64,000 nt of DNA from an uncultured Acetatifactor sp. (GCA_949840885.1 CATKYJ010000008.1:1-64000); one strand, 5' to 3'. Shown: positions 1 through 9,120, counted from the stretch's first letter. Numbers and translations: made by a program. The notes: generated by a model not told the origin, from the sequence alone.

Positions 1-126
1 TATAGCCCTTAGATAATAGAATCCGTTCTTTCGGATTCTATTATAACCCTTAGATAATAGAATCCGTTCTTTCGGATTCTATTATAACCCTTAGATAATA
101 GAATCCGTTCTTTCGGATTCTATTAT
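1..126. repeat. Three tandem 41-bp units, each a perfect hairpin
   Basis: A 41-bp unit is repeated three times almost without change; the marker CCCTT recurs at 6, 47 and 88. Each unit holds a perfect 13-bp inverted repeat, ATAATAGAATCCG and CGGATTCTATTAT, around a TTCTTT loop, at 13-44, 54-85 and 95-126. The array touches the window edge, so more copies may lie upstream. There is no T-run after any hairpin, so it is not a standard intrinsic terminator. The hairpins lie about 200 bp beyond the end of the leftward esterase gene. No gene is visible between 127 and 325. Confidence 0.9.
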
Positions 127-325
127 ATTAACATCACCATAAAATAGGTAGATAGTAAAAGCAGGAATCGAAATCGAAACACCCAAGAAGTTAAAAAATG
201 ACAGCAAAATTGGATAAGAATTGCAAATGTAAAACGTTTGAGTTCCTCCTGCAATGACAAAAACCATGCTTTAGCGCAGAAAGTGGAGGGTGCCTCACAC
301 AGACAGCCCTCCACTTCAAATATAC

Positions 326-1630
326 TCATACATTCAGCTCCATAACGAAAGGTTCTGCCACCCTGCAGGGGTTCCACTGGGGATGGACGCCAGTATTGGG
401 ATTTCCAGTTTTCATAAAGCCGGCCCAGTAGTCCAGCATTTTCTCGCTGAGGGAATAGTCTGCTTCCGTCCAGGGACGCCAGCACCGCCGTAAAGTTCCC
501 ATCATGTACCACAGTTCGGCGGAGTGCCAGGCTCCCTGACTGTCACCCGGCAGCTCCCGGGTGAAATGATAGACATAGGCAGGCTTTCTGCCCAATTCCT
601 CCAGCTTCTGGCTGAACGCCATGCTGCCCTTATATAAAGGAGCTTCTTTTTTGTCCTCCAGTTCCGGAGAAACCAGGATATCGTCTTTGGTACTGCCCAA
701 CAGATAAGGAATATCCCTGATTTTGCCCTGTTCCATCAGCTCGTAGTAGCCCCCGGTCAGGAGATAGCCGTCCAGGGTGGGAGTCAGGAACAGGCCCTTA
801 GCCCTGGGCATTGCCCTTTCAAAAAGCGGCCCCATGGCGGCAAAGACTTCCGCGGCCGGCTTTGCCCGCATTTCGTCCAGGCTGTGGGCCCGGAGTATTT
901 CCGAGAAGAGCAGGCCGTATTCCTCCTGTTCGGAAAGGGGGATATCCCGATGCAGTCCGCCTCCGTAAGTGCCGCCGCTCTGCAGGATGGCTTTGGCGAT
1001 CCTGTTGCCGGTAAGAGGGGAGGAGACCAAAGTCTGGACGCTCATGGCCCCGGCGCTTTGGCCGAATACTGTTATATTGTCCGGGTTGCCGCCGAAGCAG
1101 GCAATGTTCTCATAGACCCAGTCCAGGGCGGCGATCTGATCCAGAGTGCCATAATTGCCGGACCGTCCGCTTTCCGTGGTCAGCCAGGGGTGGGCCAGAT
1201 AGCCGAATACATTGCAGCGGTACTCTACACTGACAAAAATGATGCCGCGCCTGCAGTAGGCGGCGCCGTCGAATTCTTTTTCGCTTGCCCAGCCGCCAAG
1301 GAATGCGCCGCCGTGAAGCCAGAATGCCACCGGACATTCTTTCCCGTCTTTCGGCGCCCAGATATGGAGATAGAGGCAGTCCTCGCTCATAGGTCGGTCA
1401 TAGGAGGGATCATCATAGAAATCCCTGTCCCAGGGGGGACCGGAACCCTCCGCCTGGATACATTTATTGCGGAAGTTCAAAGCTGAATACACGCCGTCAA
1501 AGGCTTCTGGCTTTTGAGGGGCTTTCCAGCGCAGTTCCCCAATGGGGGGCTTGGCATAGGGAATCCCCCGGTATTCCACATAGTCTCCCATGTCCGTTCC
1601 GACCATTTTACCGTATGCTGTTTCGACCAT
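326..1630 (-). CDS. Type B carboxylesterase (alpha/beta hydrolase)
   Basis: This 434-residue protein is a carboxylesterase of the para-nitrobenzyl esterase/cholinesterase family, expected to hydrolyse carboxylic esters in the cytoplasm since no signal peptide is visible. The oxyanion-hole motif HGGAF lies at residues 106-110 and the nucleophile Ser192 sits in GQSAG, just after the family signature GGNPDNITVFG. The start at 1630 is chosen because AGGAGG lies 7 bases upstream; an ATG 75 bases further out has no such site. It is somewhat shorter than the usual near-500 residues, mainly in the C-terminal half. It is divergent from a sugar uptake cassette, so it may remove acetyl or other ester groups from imported glycans; that role is inference. 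Confidence 0.88.
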   Translation of the reverse strand: MVETAYGKMVGTDMGDYVEYRGIPYAKPPIGELRWKAPQKPEAFDGVYSALNFRNKCIQAEGSGPPWDRDFYDDPSYDRPMSEDCLYLHIWAPKDGKECPVAFWLHGGAFLGGWASEKEFDGAAYCRRGIIFVSVEYRCNVFGYLAHPWLTTESGRSGNYGTLDQIAALDWVYENIACFGGNPDNITVFGQSAGAMSVQTLVSSPLTGNRIAKAILQSGGTYGGGLHRDIPLSEQEEYGLLFSEILRAHSLDEMRAKPAAEVFAAMGPLFERAMPRAKGLFLTPTLDGYLLTGGYYELMEQGKIRDIPYLLGSTKDDILVSPELEDKKEAPLYKGSMAFSQKLEELGRKPAYVYHFTRELPGDSQGAWHSAELWYMMGTLRRCWRPWTEADYSLSEKMLDYWAGFMKTGNPNTGVHPQWNPCRVAEPFVMELNV

Positions 1631-1731
1631 AAGGTATCCTCCTGTCGCTCTTATTTTTTCAACTCTATCGCTCTTTTCAGTCATATGTCCCGGGCTGTCT
1701 GGCATGTATGTTTTTGTTTAATTTGTGTAAT

Positions 1732-1760
1732 AGTATAAGGGAAGAACAGAGAGAATGCAA
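1732..1760 (-). promoter_or_regulatory. Sigma-70-type promoter for the esterase gene
   Basis: On the minus strand TTGCAT (1760-1755) and TATACT (1737-1732) are separated by 17 bp, about 100 bp upstream of the esterase start. Confidence 0.55.
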
Positions 1761-1949
1761 CATAATTCACACTGTTTTTCAAAAAATGGAGGCACTTTTT
1801 AACGATATAACAACATAAGTTAAATTATGACAGTGCGTAGGTTAAACTGTACAATGTAATGGATATAAAAGATTTGCTATACTACAAACAATGAAAAGAA
1901 TCTGAAAAAGATTCAAAAAAATAAACAATGCGACAGGGAGAACGGTGTT
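1761..1949. promoter_or_regulatory. Upstream region of the first uptake cassette, with a 22-bp-spaced direct repeat
   Basis: A TATACT -10-like box lies at 1878-1883 with only a poor -35 match 17 bp away. Upstream of it, AAGTTAAATTAT (1817-1828) and AGGTTAAACTGT (1839-1850) form an imperfect direct repeat spaced by 22 bp, two helical turns. This is the layout bound by AraC-family activators. A candidate regulator, the YesN-like protein, is encoded near 12.9 kb. The regulatory reading is inference. Confidence 0.3.
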
Positions 1950-2891
1950 ATGGCTAAACAAAATGTAAAACATGCACAAAACAAGAAAAAACTCTCGCCG
2001 GCTTTGCTCTGGAGACAGCGGTATCTGCTTATGATGTCTCTGCCATTTGTAATATGGCTCATCATCTTTAAGTACATACCGCTGTGGGGATGGACCATGG
2101 CGTTCCAGGAAGTGAAGCCCGCTACATTTGCCGTGCCTATCTGGGAACGGACCTTTGTGGGATTCGAGAATTTTATGAATGCATTTAAAGACAGGCTGTT
2201 TGCACAGACCATCATCAATACGCTGGGCATCAGCATCCTGCAGATTGCAGTGGGAACCATTGTGGCGATTCTGTTCGCAGTGTTCCTCAATGAACTTGCT
2301 TTCTTTCTGGGCTTCAAGAAGCTGACCCAGACGATCTCCTATCTGCCCCACTTTGTGTCGTGGGTTATCATCGCCAGCTTGGCGAAGAACATCTTCAATG
2401 ACGGCGGCGTGCTGGATACCATATTTGGCAAGAACCTGCGCCTGATGAGCACGAACTCACCGCTGATCTGGATCATCATCGTAATCATCGACTGTTGGAA
2501 AGAAATGGGCTGGAACGCCATCATCTATATGTCCGCCATGGCCGGCATAGACACTGGTCTGTACGAGGCGGCCGAGATGGACGGCGCCAACCGCTTCCGA
2601 AAAATGTGGCATATCACGCTTCCGGGCATCCGCTCCACAATCGTTGTGCTTTTGATCATGAGCATCGGTGGCGCGCTGAACGTGGGGATGGAGCGTCAGA
2701 TGCTTTTGAGCAACGCTACGGTTCAGGATCATACCATGGTTCTCTCCTGGTTCTCCTACCTGAGAGGTATCGGAAACAGCGATTACGGCTTAGGTACGGC
2801 TCTGGGCGTGTTCCAGTCTGTGGTAGGCGTGACTTTGCTTTTGATTGCCAATAAGATTGCCGGTCTGATCAGCGATGATAAGTTGGTTTAG
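1950..2891 (+). CDS. ABC sugar transporter permease, LplB/YtcP type, subunit 1
   Basis: This 313-residue integral membrane protein is the first permease of a carbohydrate ABC importer of the LplABC family. After a basic N-terminus it has a membrane span near residues 28-46 (about LLMMSLPFVIWLIIF) and further spans typical of the MalF-like fold. The EAA loop that contacts the ATPase is recognisable as YEAAEMDGANRFRKMWHITLPG. It opens a three-gene operon with the second permease 15 bp downstream and a binding lipoprotein after that. No ATPase gene is present, as is common for this family, which shares an MsmX-like ATPase encoded elsewhere. Substrate is unknown, probably an oligosaccharide. Confidence 0.93.
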   Translation: MAKQNVKHAQNKKKLSPALLWRQRYLLMMSLPFVIWLIIFKYIPLWGWTMAFQEVKPATFAVPIWERTFVGFENFMNAFKDRLFAQTIINTLGISILQIAVGTIVAILFAVFLNELAFFLGFKKLTQTISYLPHFVSWVIIASLAKNIFNDGGVLDTIFGKNLRLMSTNSPLIWIIIVIIDCWKEMGWNAIIYMSAMAGIDTGLYEAAEMDGANRFRKMWHITLPGIRSTIVVLLIMSIGGALNVGMERQMLLSNATVQDHTMVLSWFSYLRGIGNSDYGLGTALGVFQSVVGVTLLLIANKIAGLISDDKLV

Positions 2892-2906
2892 GAGGTGTAA
2901 AATCAG

Positions 2907-3773
2907 ATGAAACATTTAAAGAAAACATGGTTTGATTATTTCCTGGTGCTTTTTTTCGTAATGATCCTGATTGTCACGCTGTATCCGTTCCTGAATGTGC
3001 TGGCAATTTCCCTGAATGACGCCACGGATACGCTGAGAAATGTGAATTTCATCATTCCGCGCCAATTTACCTTATACAATTACAACTATGTATTCAAAGA
3101 GGGCGGCATCCTGATGCCATTATTGCTCTCCATTGCCAAGACCGTGGTGGGAACCGTGGTAGGCGTGATTTCCACGGCTATGCTGGCTTATGTCCTGAGC
3201 AGAAGAGACTTTGTCTTCCAGAAGCTTTTTACCATTATGTTCGTTATCACCATGTATGTGGGAGGAGGCCTGATTCCCGAGTATCTGCTGATCATGCGTA
3301 CGCTCCATCTGGGCAATAATTTCATGGTCTATATCCTGCCCGGACTTCTGTGGGTGTACAACATGATCCTGGTCAGATCCTACATTGACGGTCTGCCCAT
3401 GGCGCTTCAGGAGGCGGCTAAGCTGGACGGAGCCAATGATTTCCAGATATGGTACATTGTGATAATGCCTCTGTGCGCGCCTGTGATCGCCACCATAGCC
3501 TTGTTCTATGCGGTGGGACAGTGGAACTCCTTTATGGATACTTATCTTTATGCAAAGAATCTGCCCACCCTGCAGTATAAGCTGTACGAGATCATGTCCC
3601 AGGCCACCATGCAGCTGGATCCCCATTCCACCGGTACTATGTCCAAGACGGTGACACCCATGGCCATCCGTATGGCGGTTACCGTGGTGGCTACCGTGCC
3701 CATCATTATTGTCTATCCTTTTGTGCAGAAGTATTTTGTGGGCGGCATGACAGTGGGATCAGTAAAGAGCTGA
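2907..3773 (+). CDS. ABC sugar transporter permease, LplC/YtcP type, subunit 2
   Basis: This 288-residue protein is the second permease of the importer (MalG-like, COG0395 type). The first membrane span lies about residues 10-30, and the EAA loop reads QEAAKLDGANDFQIWYIVIMPL. It ends with the characteristic tail YFVGGMTVGSVKS, nearly the same as the tail of the paralogue ending at 11032. An AGGAGG site lies 12 bases before the ATG. It lies between its partner permease and the solute-binding lipoprotein and should form a heterodimer with the former. Confidence 0.93.
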   Translation: MKHLKKTWFDYFLVLFFVMILIVTLYPFLNVLAISLNDATDTLRNVNFIIPRQFTLYNYNYVFKEGGILMPLLLSIAKTVVGTVVGVISTAMLAYVLSRRDFVFQKLFTIMFVITMYVGGGLIPEYLLIMRTLHLGNNFMVYILPGLLWVYNMILVRSYIDGLPMALQEAAKLDGANDFQIWYIVIMPLCAPVIATIALFYAVGQWNSFMDTYLYAKNLPTLQYKLYEIMSQATMQLDPHSTGTMSKTVTPMAIRMAVTVVATVPIIIVYPFVQKYFVGGMTVGSVKS

Positions 3774-3851
3774 TCCGCGTGGAATCTTTTCGGTATAGGG
3801 CTTCTGACTCAGAAGCATTATATACATAATTTAAAAACAGGAGGAATGTAT

Positions 3852-5519
3852 ATGAAAAGGCGTAAATTAATTGCTGTGCTCATGGCGTCGCTTCTTTCGT
3901 TAGGGCTATTGGCAGGATGCGGATCTGGTTCAGATTCAGGCTCGAGTGGTTCCGAAGGCGGCGAAAGCAGTAATGAACCCATCACGTTAACCTACTATAA
4001 TGCTGACACCAACAACGATGTCTGGGACAATCCGGTGGGCAGAGCCATTACAGAGGCAACGGGCGTGACTCTGGAGATCAGCTATCCGGTAGGATCCACC
4101 GGCGATGCGGCTCAGGACGTTGCCCTGATGATAGCGGAGGGCAAATATCCCGACCTTATATACGCAAAGGCCAGCGCTACCAATCTGTATGAGGCAGGCG
4201 CATTGATCGACATGACGGATCTCATCGAGCAGTACGGCCCGAACATCAAGAAAATGTATGGAGATGAGTTCAAGAAGCTGAAATGGGGCAATGGCGATGA
4301 GGGCATTTACCAGCTGTCCGCTTACGGCGTCAACGCCTCTACTCTGAACGAGAGCGGCACCTGCCAGATTCAGTGGGCGGTTCTGAAAGAGAACGATTAC
4401 AAATATCCCACCACGCTGGCTGAGTATGAGAAGATGATCAAGGATTATCTGGCAGCCCATCCCACCACGGAAAACGGCCTTGAAACCATCGGTATCTCCA
4501 TGAGCGCCTCGGACTGGCACTGGATGATCACACTGGGGAATCCTGCCGGCTTTATCGCTGACGCGCAGCCTGACAACGGCCAGTGGATCATTGATGAGAA
4601 CTATCAGTGCCACTATAAGCATCAGACAGAGGAGGAAAAGGAGTATTTCAAATGGCTCAGCCGTATGTATGACGAGGGCGTCCTGGATCCCCAGTTCGAT
4701 ACCCAGACGGATGAGGACTATATTGCCAAGCTGTCCAACGGCCAGGTGCTGGCCATTACAGACTCCCTTTGGCATTATGCGTATGGTGCTCATGTAGCGC
4801 TGAAGCAGGCAGGCATGCTGGATAAGACCTATGCAGGACTTCCGGTCACGCTGAGGGAGGACCAGAAAGCGCCTACTCTTCAGTATCAGGGTCTGCAGGT
4901 AGGCTGGGGCATTGCCATCAGCACCAGCTGTAAGGATCCCGTGCGTGCCATTAAATTCCTGGACTATATCTGCTCTGATGAGGGAGCTGTCCTTTACAGA
5001 TGGGGTATTGAGGGCGAGAACTATGAGCTGGACGAGAATGGTATAAGATATCGTCCTCAGGAAGAGATCGACAAGTCTAAGTCCGATCCCGACTATTCCA
5101 AGAAAACCGGTATCGGCAATTATCAGGGCTTCCCGATTTGGGGCGACGGTGCGGAAGACGAAAACGGCAATCCTTATACGCCTACTACCAGAGCCTCCAT
5201 TATCGAGCAGTATAATGAGGAACAGCAGGCCGCCTGTAAGGCATGGGGCGTTGAGATGGTAACGGACATCTTCCCTCAGCCGGACGAGTTCCCCAGTCTT
5301 CCTTACTCCGCGCTTTGGGCATACCAGATTCCTCAGGATCTGTCCAATGCGGAAGCTCTCCTGAATGAGATCGCATGGCCCGGCCTGGTGAAGTGTGTCA
5401 AGGGCGGCGAGGCGAATTTTGACGCCAACTGGGATGCCATGGTCGCCGAAATGGAAGCTAACGGCCTTAGGGATACAGAGAAGATGATGACGGAATTCCT
5501 GGCAGACAAGATCAATTAA
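3852..5519 (+). CDS. Extracellular solute-binding lipoprotein of an LplABC importer
   Basis: A 555-residue sugar-binding lipoprotein, expected to be anchored on the outer face of the membrane. The signal peptide MKRRKLIAVLMASLLSLG runs into a lipobox LLAGC, whose cysteine would be lipidated, followed by a Gly/Ser-rich linker. The large size matches LplA-type family 1 binding proteins. The ATG at 3852 is chosen over that at 3846 because AGGAGG (3839-3844) is 7 bases from the former and only 1 base from the latter. It follows the two permeases at 78 bp and should deliver the ligand to them. Ligand unknown; the nearby GH3 enzyme suggests a plant-type oligosaccharide. Confidence 0.93.
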   Translation: MKRRKLIAVLMASLLSLGLLAGCGSGSDSGSSGSEGGESSNEPITLTYYNADTNNDVWDNPVGRAITEATGVTLEISYPVGSTGDAAQDVALMIAEGKYPDLIYAKASATNLYEAGALIDMTDLIEQYGPNIKKMYGDEFKKLKWGNGDEGIYQLSAYGVNASTLNESGTCQIQWAVLKENDYKYPTTLAEYEKMIKDYLAAHPTTENGLETIGISMSASDWHWMITLGNPAGFIADAQPDNGQWIIDENYQCHYKHQTEEEKEYFKWLSRMYDEGVLDPQFDTQTDEDYIAKLSNGQVLAITDSLWHYAYGAHVALKQAGMLDKTYAGLPVTLREDQKAPTLQYQGLQVGWGIAISTSCKDPVRAIKFLDYICSDEGAVLYRWGIEGENYELDENGIRYRPQEEIDKSKSDPDYSKKTGIGNYQGFPIWGDGAEDENGNPYTPTTRASIIEQYNEEQQAACKAWGVEMVTDIFPQPDEFPSLPYSALWAYQIPQDLSNAEALLNEIAWPGLVKCVKGGEANFDANWDAMVAEMEANGLRDTEKMMTEFLADKIN

Positions 5520-5844
5520 TCCGGGATATGAGCAACATGAATAAATGGGCTGCGGGAGAATAGGCAGTCCAGGCAAAAGAGAGGTGGGGCGGTGACTTGC
5601 ACGAGTCGCCGCCTCATCTGTAAAATGCAGGAAGATAGAATTCTATTGCAGAAGAACCCTGCAATACAGGAGATTCTGCAGAAAGAGCCATGAAACTCTA
5701 TTGTAGATCCCCCAATACACTACACGTAAGACTCCTCAGAAAGAGATTTTATGCCTATACAGAAGAACCCTTGCCAAGTATAATACAGAATAGAAACAGA
5801 TATAAAACTCAGATAAAATAATTTAGATAAGACAGGAGGCTGAC
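5520..5844. other. Gene-free gap with a GC-rich hairpin and a possible promoter
   Basis: No gene is visible. A hairpin pairs GCGGTGACT with AGTCGCCGC at about 5589-5614 (one G-U pair) and has no following T-run, so it may be an attenuator or a 3' stabilising stem for the uptake operon. A TATAAT lies at 5779-5784, about 60 bp before the GH3 start, without a convincing -35. Short repeats of GCAGAAGAACCC and ACAGAAGAACCC occur at about 5648 and 5759. Confidence 0.4.
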
Positions 5845-8787
5845 ATGGAAAACAGGAACACACCATTCTGGGACAGCGCGCTGCCCATAGAGAAGCGCCT
5901 GGACTGGCTTATGGCCGAGATGACCATTGAGGAGAAGCTGGAATGCCTGGCATCCAGGATGAAGCCCATAGAGCGGCTGGGGATTCCCGCCATGTCCCTG
6001 GGCGGGGAGGCAGCCCACGGGGTGGAGGCCAGAAACGACCAGAACGAGTTAAAAGAGCCCGAACCCACCACCTCTTTCGTACAGCCCATCGGCATGAGCG
6101 CCACCTGGGATCCGGATTTGATCCGCCAGGCCGGGGCTGTGACAGGGACGGAAAGCCGGGTCATCTACCACCGCCATCCGGACAGGGGACTGAGCCGCTG
6201 GGCGCCTACGGTGGACCTGGAGCGGGACCCCAGGTGGGGCAGGACCGAGGAGGGCTACGGGGAAGACCCTTACCTCACCGGAGAGATGGCCTCCGCCTAT
6301 GTGCAGGGCATGCAGGGGGACCACCCCAAATATCTGCGGGTGGCCGCCACCTTAAAGCACTTCTACGGCAACAATACAGAGGCGGGCAGGGGATGGAAGA
6401 ACGCTTCCATTGACCCCAGGAACCAGTATGAACTGTACCTGGAGCCTTTCCGCCGAGTCATAGAAAAAGGCCGGGCGGAGGCAATAATGACAGCCTACAA
6501 TGCCATCAACGGCATTCCGGGGATGCTCAACCCCCAGGTGCGGCACATTCTGAAAGAAGAGTATGGCCTGAAGCACGCGGTTTGCGACGGAGGAGCCATG
6601 GCGCTGCTGACGGCCCTGCACCATTATTACGGCACGGACGCGGAGGCCGTAGCGGGCTCCGTAAAGGCCGGGGTGGATGCCATGTCCGACAATCCGACCA
6701 TGGTGGAGAATGCCGCCAGGGAAGCCTGGGAGCTGGGGCTTCTCACCCAGGAGGAGATCGACGAGGCCCTGCGCAATGCTTTTTGCACCAGGCTGCGCCT
6801 GGGCATTTACGACAGGGAGCCTGGGAACCCTTATGACCGGGTGACAGAGGAGGATCTGGACTGTGAGGAGAACAGGGCGGTGTGCCGCCAGGTGTCCAGA
6901 GAGGCCGTGGTGCTTTTGAAAAATGAGAAAAGCTTTCTGCCCCTGAACCCGGAAAAGGCTAAGTCCCTGGCAGTGGTAGGCCCTCTGGGGAACGCCTGGT
7001 ATCCGGACTGGTACGGCGGGACGCCTCCCTTTGCCCAAACCCTTCTGGAGGGCATCCGGGAGGAGACGGGAAAAGCGCTTTCCTTTGAGGACAGCCTGGA
7101 CAGAGTGGTATTCCGCCTGGGAGACCGGGGCATTGCCGTGTCCAAGGACGGTGCGCTGTGTATCAGAGACGAACCGGATGTCTTCATCCATGAAGACTGG
7201 GGCGAGGGGAGCCATACTTTCCGCTGCGCCCGCACGGGAAAATATATGAACACCAGGCTGTATCCCCAGCCTGGCAGCCAGGAACCGAAAGAGGCGCCCG
7301 GGCGGATCGCCGCGGAGAAAGACAATACGCTGAACTGGTTCGTTATGGAGATTTTCCATGTGGAAGAGCAGGAGGACGGAAGCGTAATCCTGACCAACCG
7401 GTTCGGGTCGCCTGTGCAGGTCTGTGAGGACGGACAGCTCTGGTCCATGAAGCCCGGGGAGGGAACGCCTCTGCGGATGGAAGTGGTAAGGGACGGCAGG
7501 GCTGCTGCGGCGGAACTGGCAAAGGGGAAAGAGACAGTCATCCTGGCCCTGGGCTGCAATTCCATGATCAACGCCAAGGAGGAAGTGGACAGGGGCACCA
7601 TCGAACTTCCGCCTGCCCAGAGACGGCTGATGGAGGCCGTGTATGAGGCCAATCCGAATGTGGTTCTGGTGCTGTATTCCAATTATCCCTATGCCATAGG
7701 CTGGGCCCAGGAGAAACTTCCGGCCATTGTCTGGAGCGCCACCGGGGCCCAGGATATGGGAAAAGCCATGGCGGAGACGTTGTTTGGAAAGAACAATCCC
7801 GCCGGGCGGCTGAACATGACCTGGTATCGGGAGGACGGGCAGCTGCCGGATATCGATGATTATGACATCATAGGAGGCGGGCGCACTTACCGGTATTTTC
7901 AGGGAGATGTGCTGTATCCTTTCGGATACGGGATGAGTTATACCCGGTTCGCGTATTCGGATTTGAAAGTAGAGGCTGCAGACGGGGGGAACCTGCAGGT
8001 GACTTTTTTGGTGAAGAATACGGGAGACCGGGAGGGGGACGAGGTGGCCCAGGTATATGGCATCGCTCCCGCATCCCGGGTGAAAAAGCCCCTGCGCCAG
8101 CTTCTGGGATTCAGGCGCCTGAAAGGAATGAAGCCCGGGGAGAGCCGTCTGGTGGAGATAACGGTGGACAGGGAAGAGTTCCGCTTCTACGATGTCATCA
8201 CCAGGAGGCTGATGGTGGAGGAGGGGCGCTACCGGATATTCGCAGGGCCCTCCAGCGCAGAGGAGGCAGTCTGCGCCTGGGCAGATCTGCCCGGAGAGAG
8301 TACCGGGCAGCGTAGTACCTCGCAGAAAATTGCGGCCGACCATTATGACGGATATGAGAACATTGTCCTCACCCAGGGCCATTTCGGGTTTACGGCGGCA
8401 GCGGTGAAAGACGCTTCCCGGAAAGGCGTGCTTTGGTATGGGGACTGTGTAAGGGACAGTGAGGCATCGGAGATGGTGCTGCACTTAATAAGCGAAAAAG
8501 GCGGCAGCGTCACAGTCTTCTTAGATGGCCGTCAGGCAGCCCGCTGGGAGGGAGACACTGCAACCTATGAGCGAGGCGCCATGCCGCCTATGGACGAGAA
8601 AGCCAGGAAAGAGGCTAAGGAGCGCAGGGCAGGGTGGAAGCCCGTCTATGCGGACGTATGCCTCCCCCTGGAGGAAAGCGTCCTGCAGGATGCACAGGGC
8701 AAGGCTGTGGAAATCCGCATCGAGCTCACGGGAGATATCAGGCTGTGCTATTTCCGGACACAGAAGCCTCGGCCCCGCGGCAGATGA
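5845..8787 (+). CDS. Glycoside hydrolase family 3 enzyme, large multidomain form
   Basis: A 980-residue GH3 enzyme (beta-glucosidase/beta-xylosidase type) that removes sugars from the non-reducing end of oligosaccharides. The N-terminal barrel carries the typical KH and GR motifs (LKHFYGNN) and the nucleophile candidate Asp248 in VCDGGAM. The second domain follows from about residue 350. An insertion around residues 430-560 (RCARTGKYMNTR onward) resembles a beta-trefoil or fascin-like module. A fibronectin-III-like domain follows at about 700-800. About 160 further residues (QKIAADHYDGYENI onward) look like a jelly-roll carbohydrate-binding module. No signal peptide is seen, so it likely acts inside the cell on imported sugars. 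It lies between two importer cassettes. Domain limits are approximate. Confidence 0.9.
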   Translation: MENRNTPFWDSALPIEKRLDWLMAEMTIEEKLECLASRMKPIERLGIPAMSLGGEAAHGVEARNDQNELKEPEPTTSFVQPIGMSATWDPDLIRQAGAVTGTESRVIYHRHPDRGLSRWAPTVDLERDPRWGRTEEGYGEDPYLTGEMASAYVQGMQGDHPKYLRVAATLKHFYGNNTEAGRGWKNASIDPRNQYELYLEPFRRVIEKGRAEAIMTAYNAINGIPGMLNPQVRHILKEEYGLKHAVCDGGAMALLTALHHYYGTDAEAVAGSVKAGVDAMSDNPTMVENAAREAWELGLLTQEEIDEALRNAFCTRLRLGIYDREPGNPYDRVTEEDLDCEENRAVCRQVSREAVVLLKNEKSFLPLNPEKAKSLAVVGPLGNAWYPDWYGGTPPFAQTLLEGIREETGKALSFEDSLDRVVFRLGDRGIAVSKDGALCIRDEPDVFIHEDWGEGSHTFRCARTGKYMNTRLYPQPGSQEPKEAPGRIAAEKDNTLNWFVMEIFHVEEQEDGSVILTNRFGSPVQVCEDGQLWSMKPGEGTPLRMEVVRDGRAAAAELAKGKETVILALGCNSMINAKEEVDRGTIELPPAQRRLMEAVYEANPNVVLVLYSNYPYAIGWAQEKLPAIVWSATGAQDMGKAMAETLFGKNNPAGRLNMTWYREDGQLPDIDDYDIIGGGRTYRYFQGDVLYPFGYGMSYTRFAYSDLKVEAADGGNLQVTFLVKNTGDREGDEVAQVYGIAPASRVKKPLRQLLGFRRLKGMKPGESRLVEITVDREEFRFYDVITRRLMVEEGRYRIFAGPSSAEEAVCAWADLPGESTGQRSTSQKIAADHYDGYENIVLTQGHFGFTAAAVKDASRKGVLWYGDCVRDSEASEMVLHLISEKGGSVTVFLDGRQAARWEGDTATYERGAMPPMDEKARKEAKERRAGWKPVYADVCLPLEESVLQDAQGKAVEIRIELTGDIRLCYFRTQKPRPRGR

Positions 8788-8821
8788 CGGAGGGCGCGGG
8801 TTTTTTCTGTAGATGTAAACG

Positions 8822-8866
8822 GCAGGGTGGGAATCTGATTCTTTCAGATTCCCACCCTGCTGTTTT
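8822..8866 (+). terminator. Strong intrinsic terminator after the GH3 gene
   Basis: A perfect 17-bp stem (8822-8838 with 8844-8860), a 5-base loop and a T-rich tail TGTTTT. It lies just beyond the GH3 stop and right next to the end of the PIN-domain remnant on the other strand. Confidence 0.9.
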
Positions 8867-8876
8867 AAGGATCCGT

Positions 8877-9059
8877 CTATTCCCCCATGCCCTCACTTGC
8901 CAGGAACTCCGCAACTGTCATACATTTTGGATGCTCCATATCCAGGCTTAAAAAATCTTTATCCCCCGTCAGAACAATATCCACATCGAACACAATCGCT
9001 GCATTTAAGATTGGCTGGTCTGCAATGCGTCCGGAACCATATTTCGTCAATATATACAT
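8877..9059 (-). pseudogene. C-terminal remnant of a PIN-domain (VapC-like) toxin
   Basis: An open frame of 60 codons holds what looks like only the last third of a PIN-domain ribonuclease: FDVDIVLTGDKDFLSL matches the conserved acidic motif near the end of such toxins, followed by CMTVAEFL. Full-length members are about 130-150 residues, so the N-terminal catalytic part is missing. No antitoxin gene is visible next to it, and the sequence upstream on this strand is AT-rich promoter DNA for the importer cassette. Probably a decayed toxin-antitoxin locus. Confidence 0.6.
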
Positions 9060-9080
9060 ACAATACTGGAAATACCACGA

Positions 9081-9120
9081 AAAAGTATATCATTTACCAT
9101 AAAAGTATAGTATTTACAAT
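9081..9120. promoter_or_regulatory. Tandem 20-bp direct repeat upstream of the second uptake cassette
   Basis: Positions 9081-9100 and 9101-9120 are adjacent copies agreeing at 17 of 20 positions (AAAAGTATA..ATTTAC.AT). They lie about 95-130 bp before the permease start. Tandem direct repeats at two-turn spacing are typical AraC-family activator sites, and a YesN-like regulator is encoded downstream. A TATAGT at 9106-9111 could be part of the promoter. Confidence 0.45.

Noticed and set aside
1..126. CRISPR array
   Set aside because: Units are contiguous 41-bp copies with no variable spacers, and no cas genes are present.
1631..1705. 25-residue N-terminal extension of the first esterase
   Set aside because: The internal ATG at 1630 has AGGAGG at good spacing and matches the family N-terminus; the upstream ATG has no ribosome site.
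3987..5576. Long minus-strand open frame (529 codons) opposite the first binding lipoprotein gene
   Set aside because: It is a mirror of the lipoprotein's codon bias, has no ribosome site or known motif, and the plus-strand protein is unmistakable.
5580..5622. Riboswitch or terminator between the first lipoprotein and GH3 genes
   Set aside because: There is a hairpin but no conserved aptamer features and no T-run.
6352..8484. 710-codon minus-strand frame opposite the GH3 gene
   Set aside because: Antisense shadow in GC-rich DNA; the translation is rich in His, Pro and Arg with no domain.
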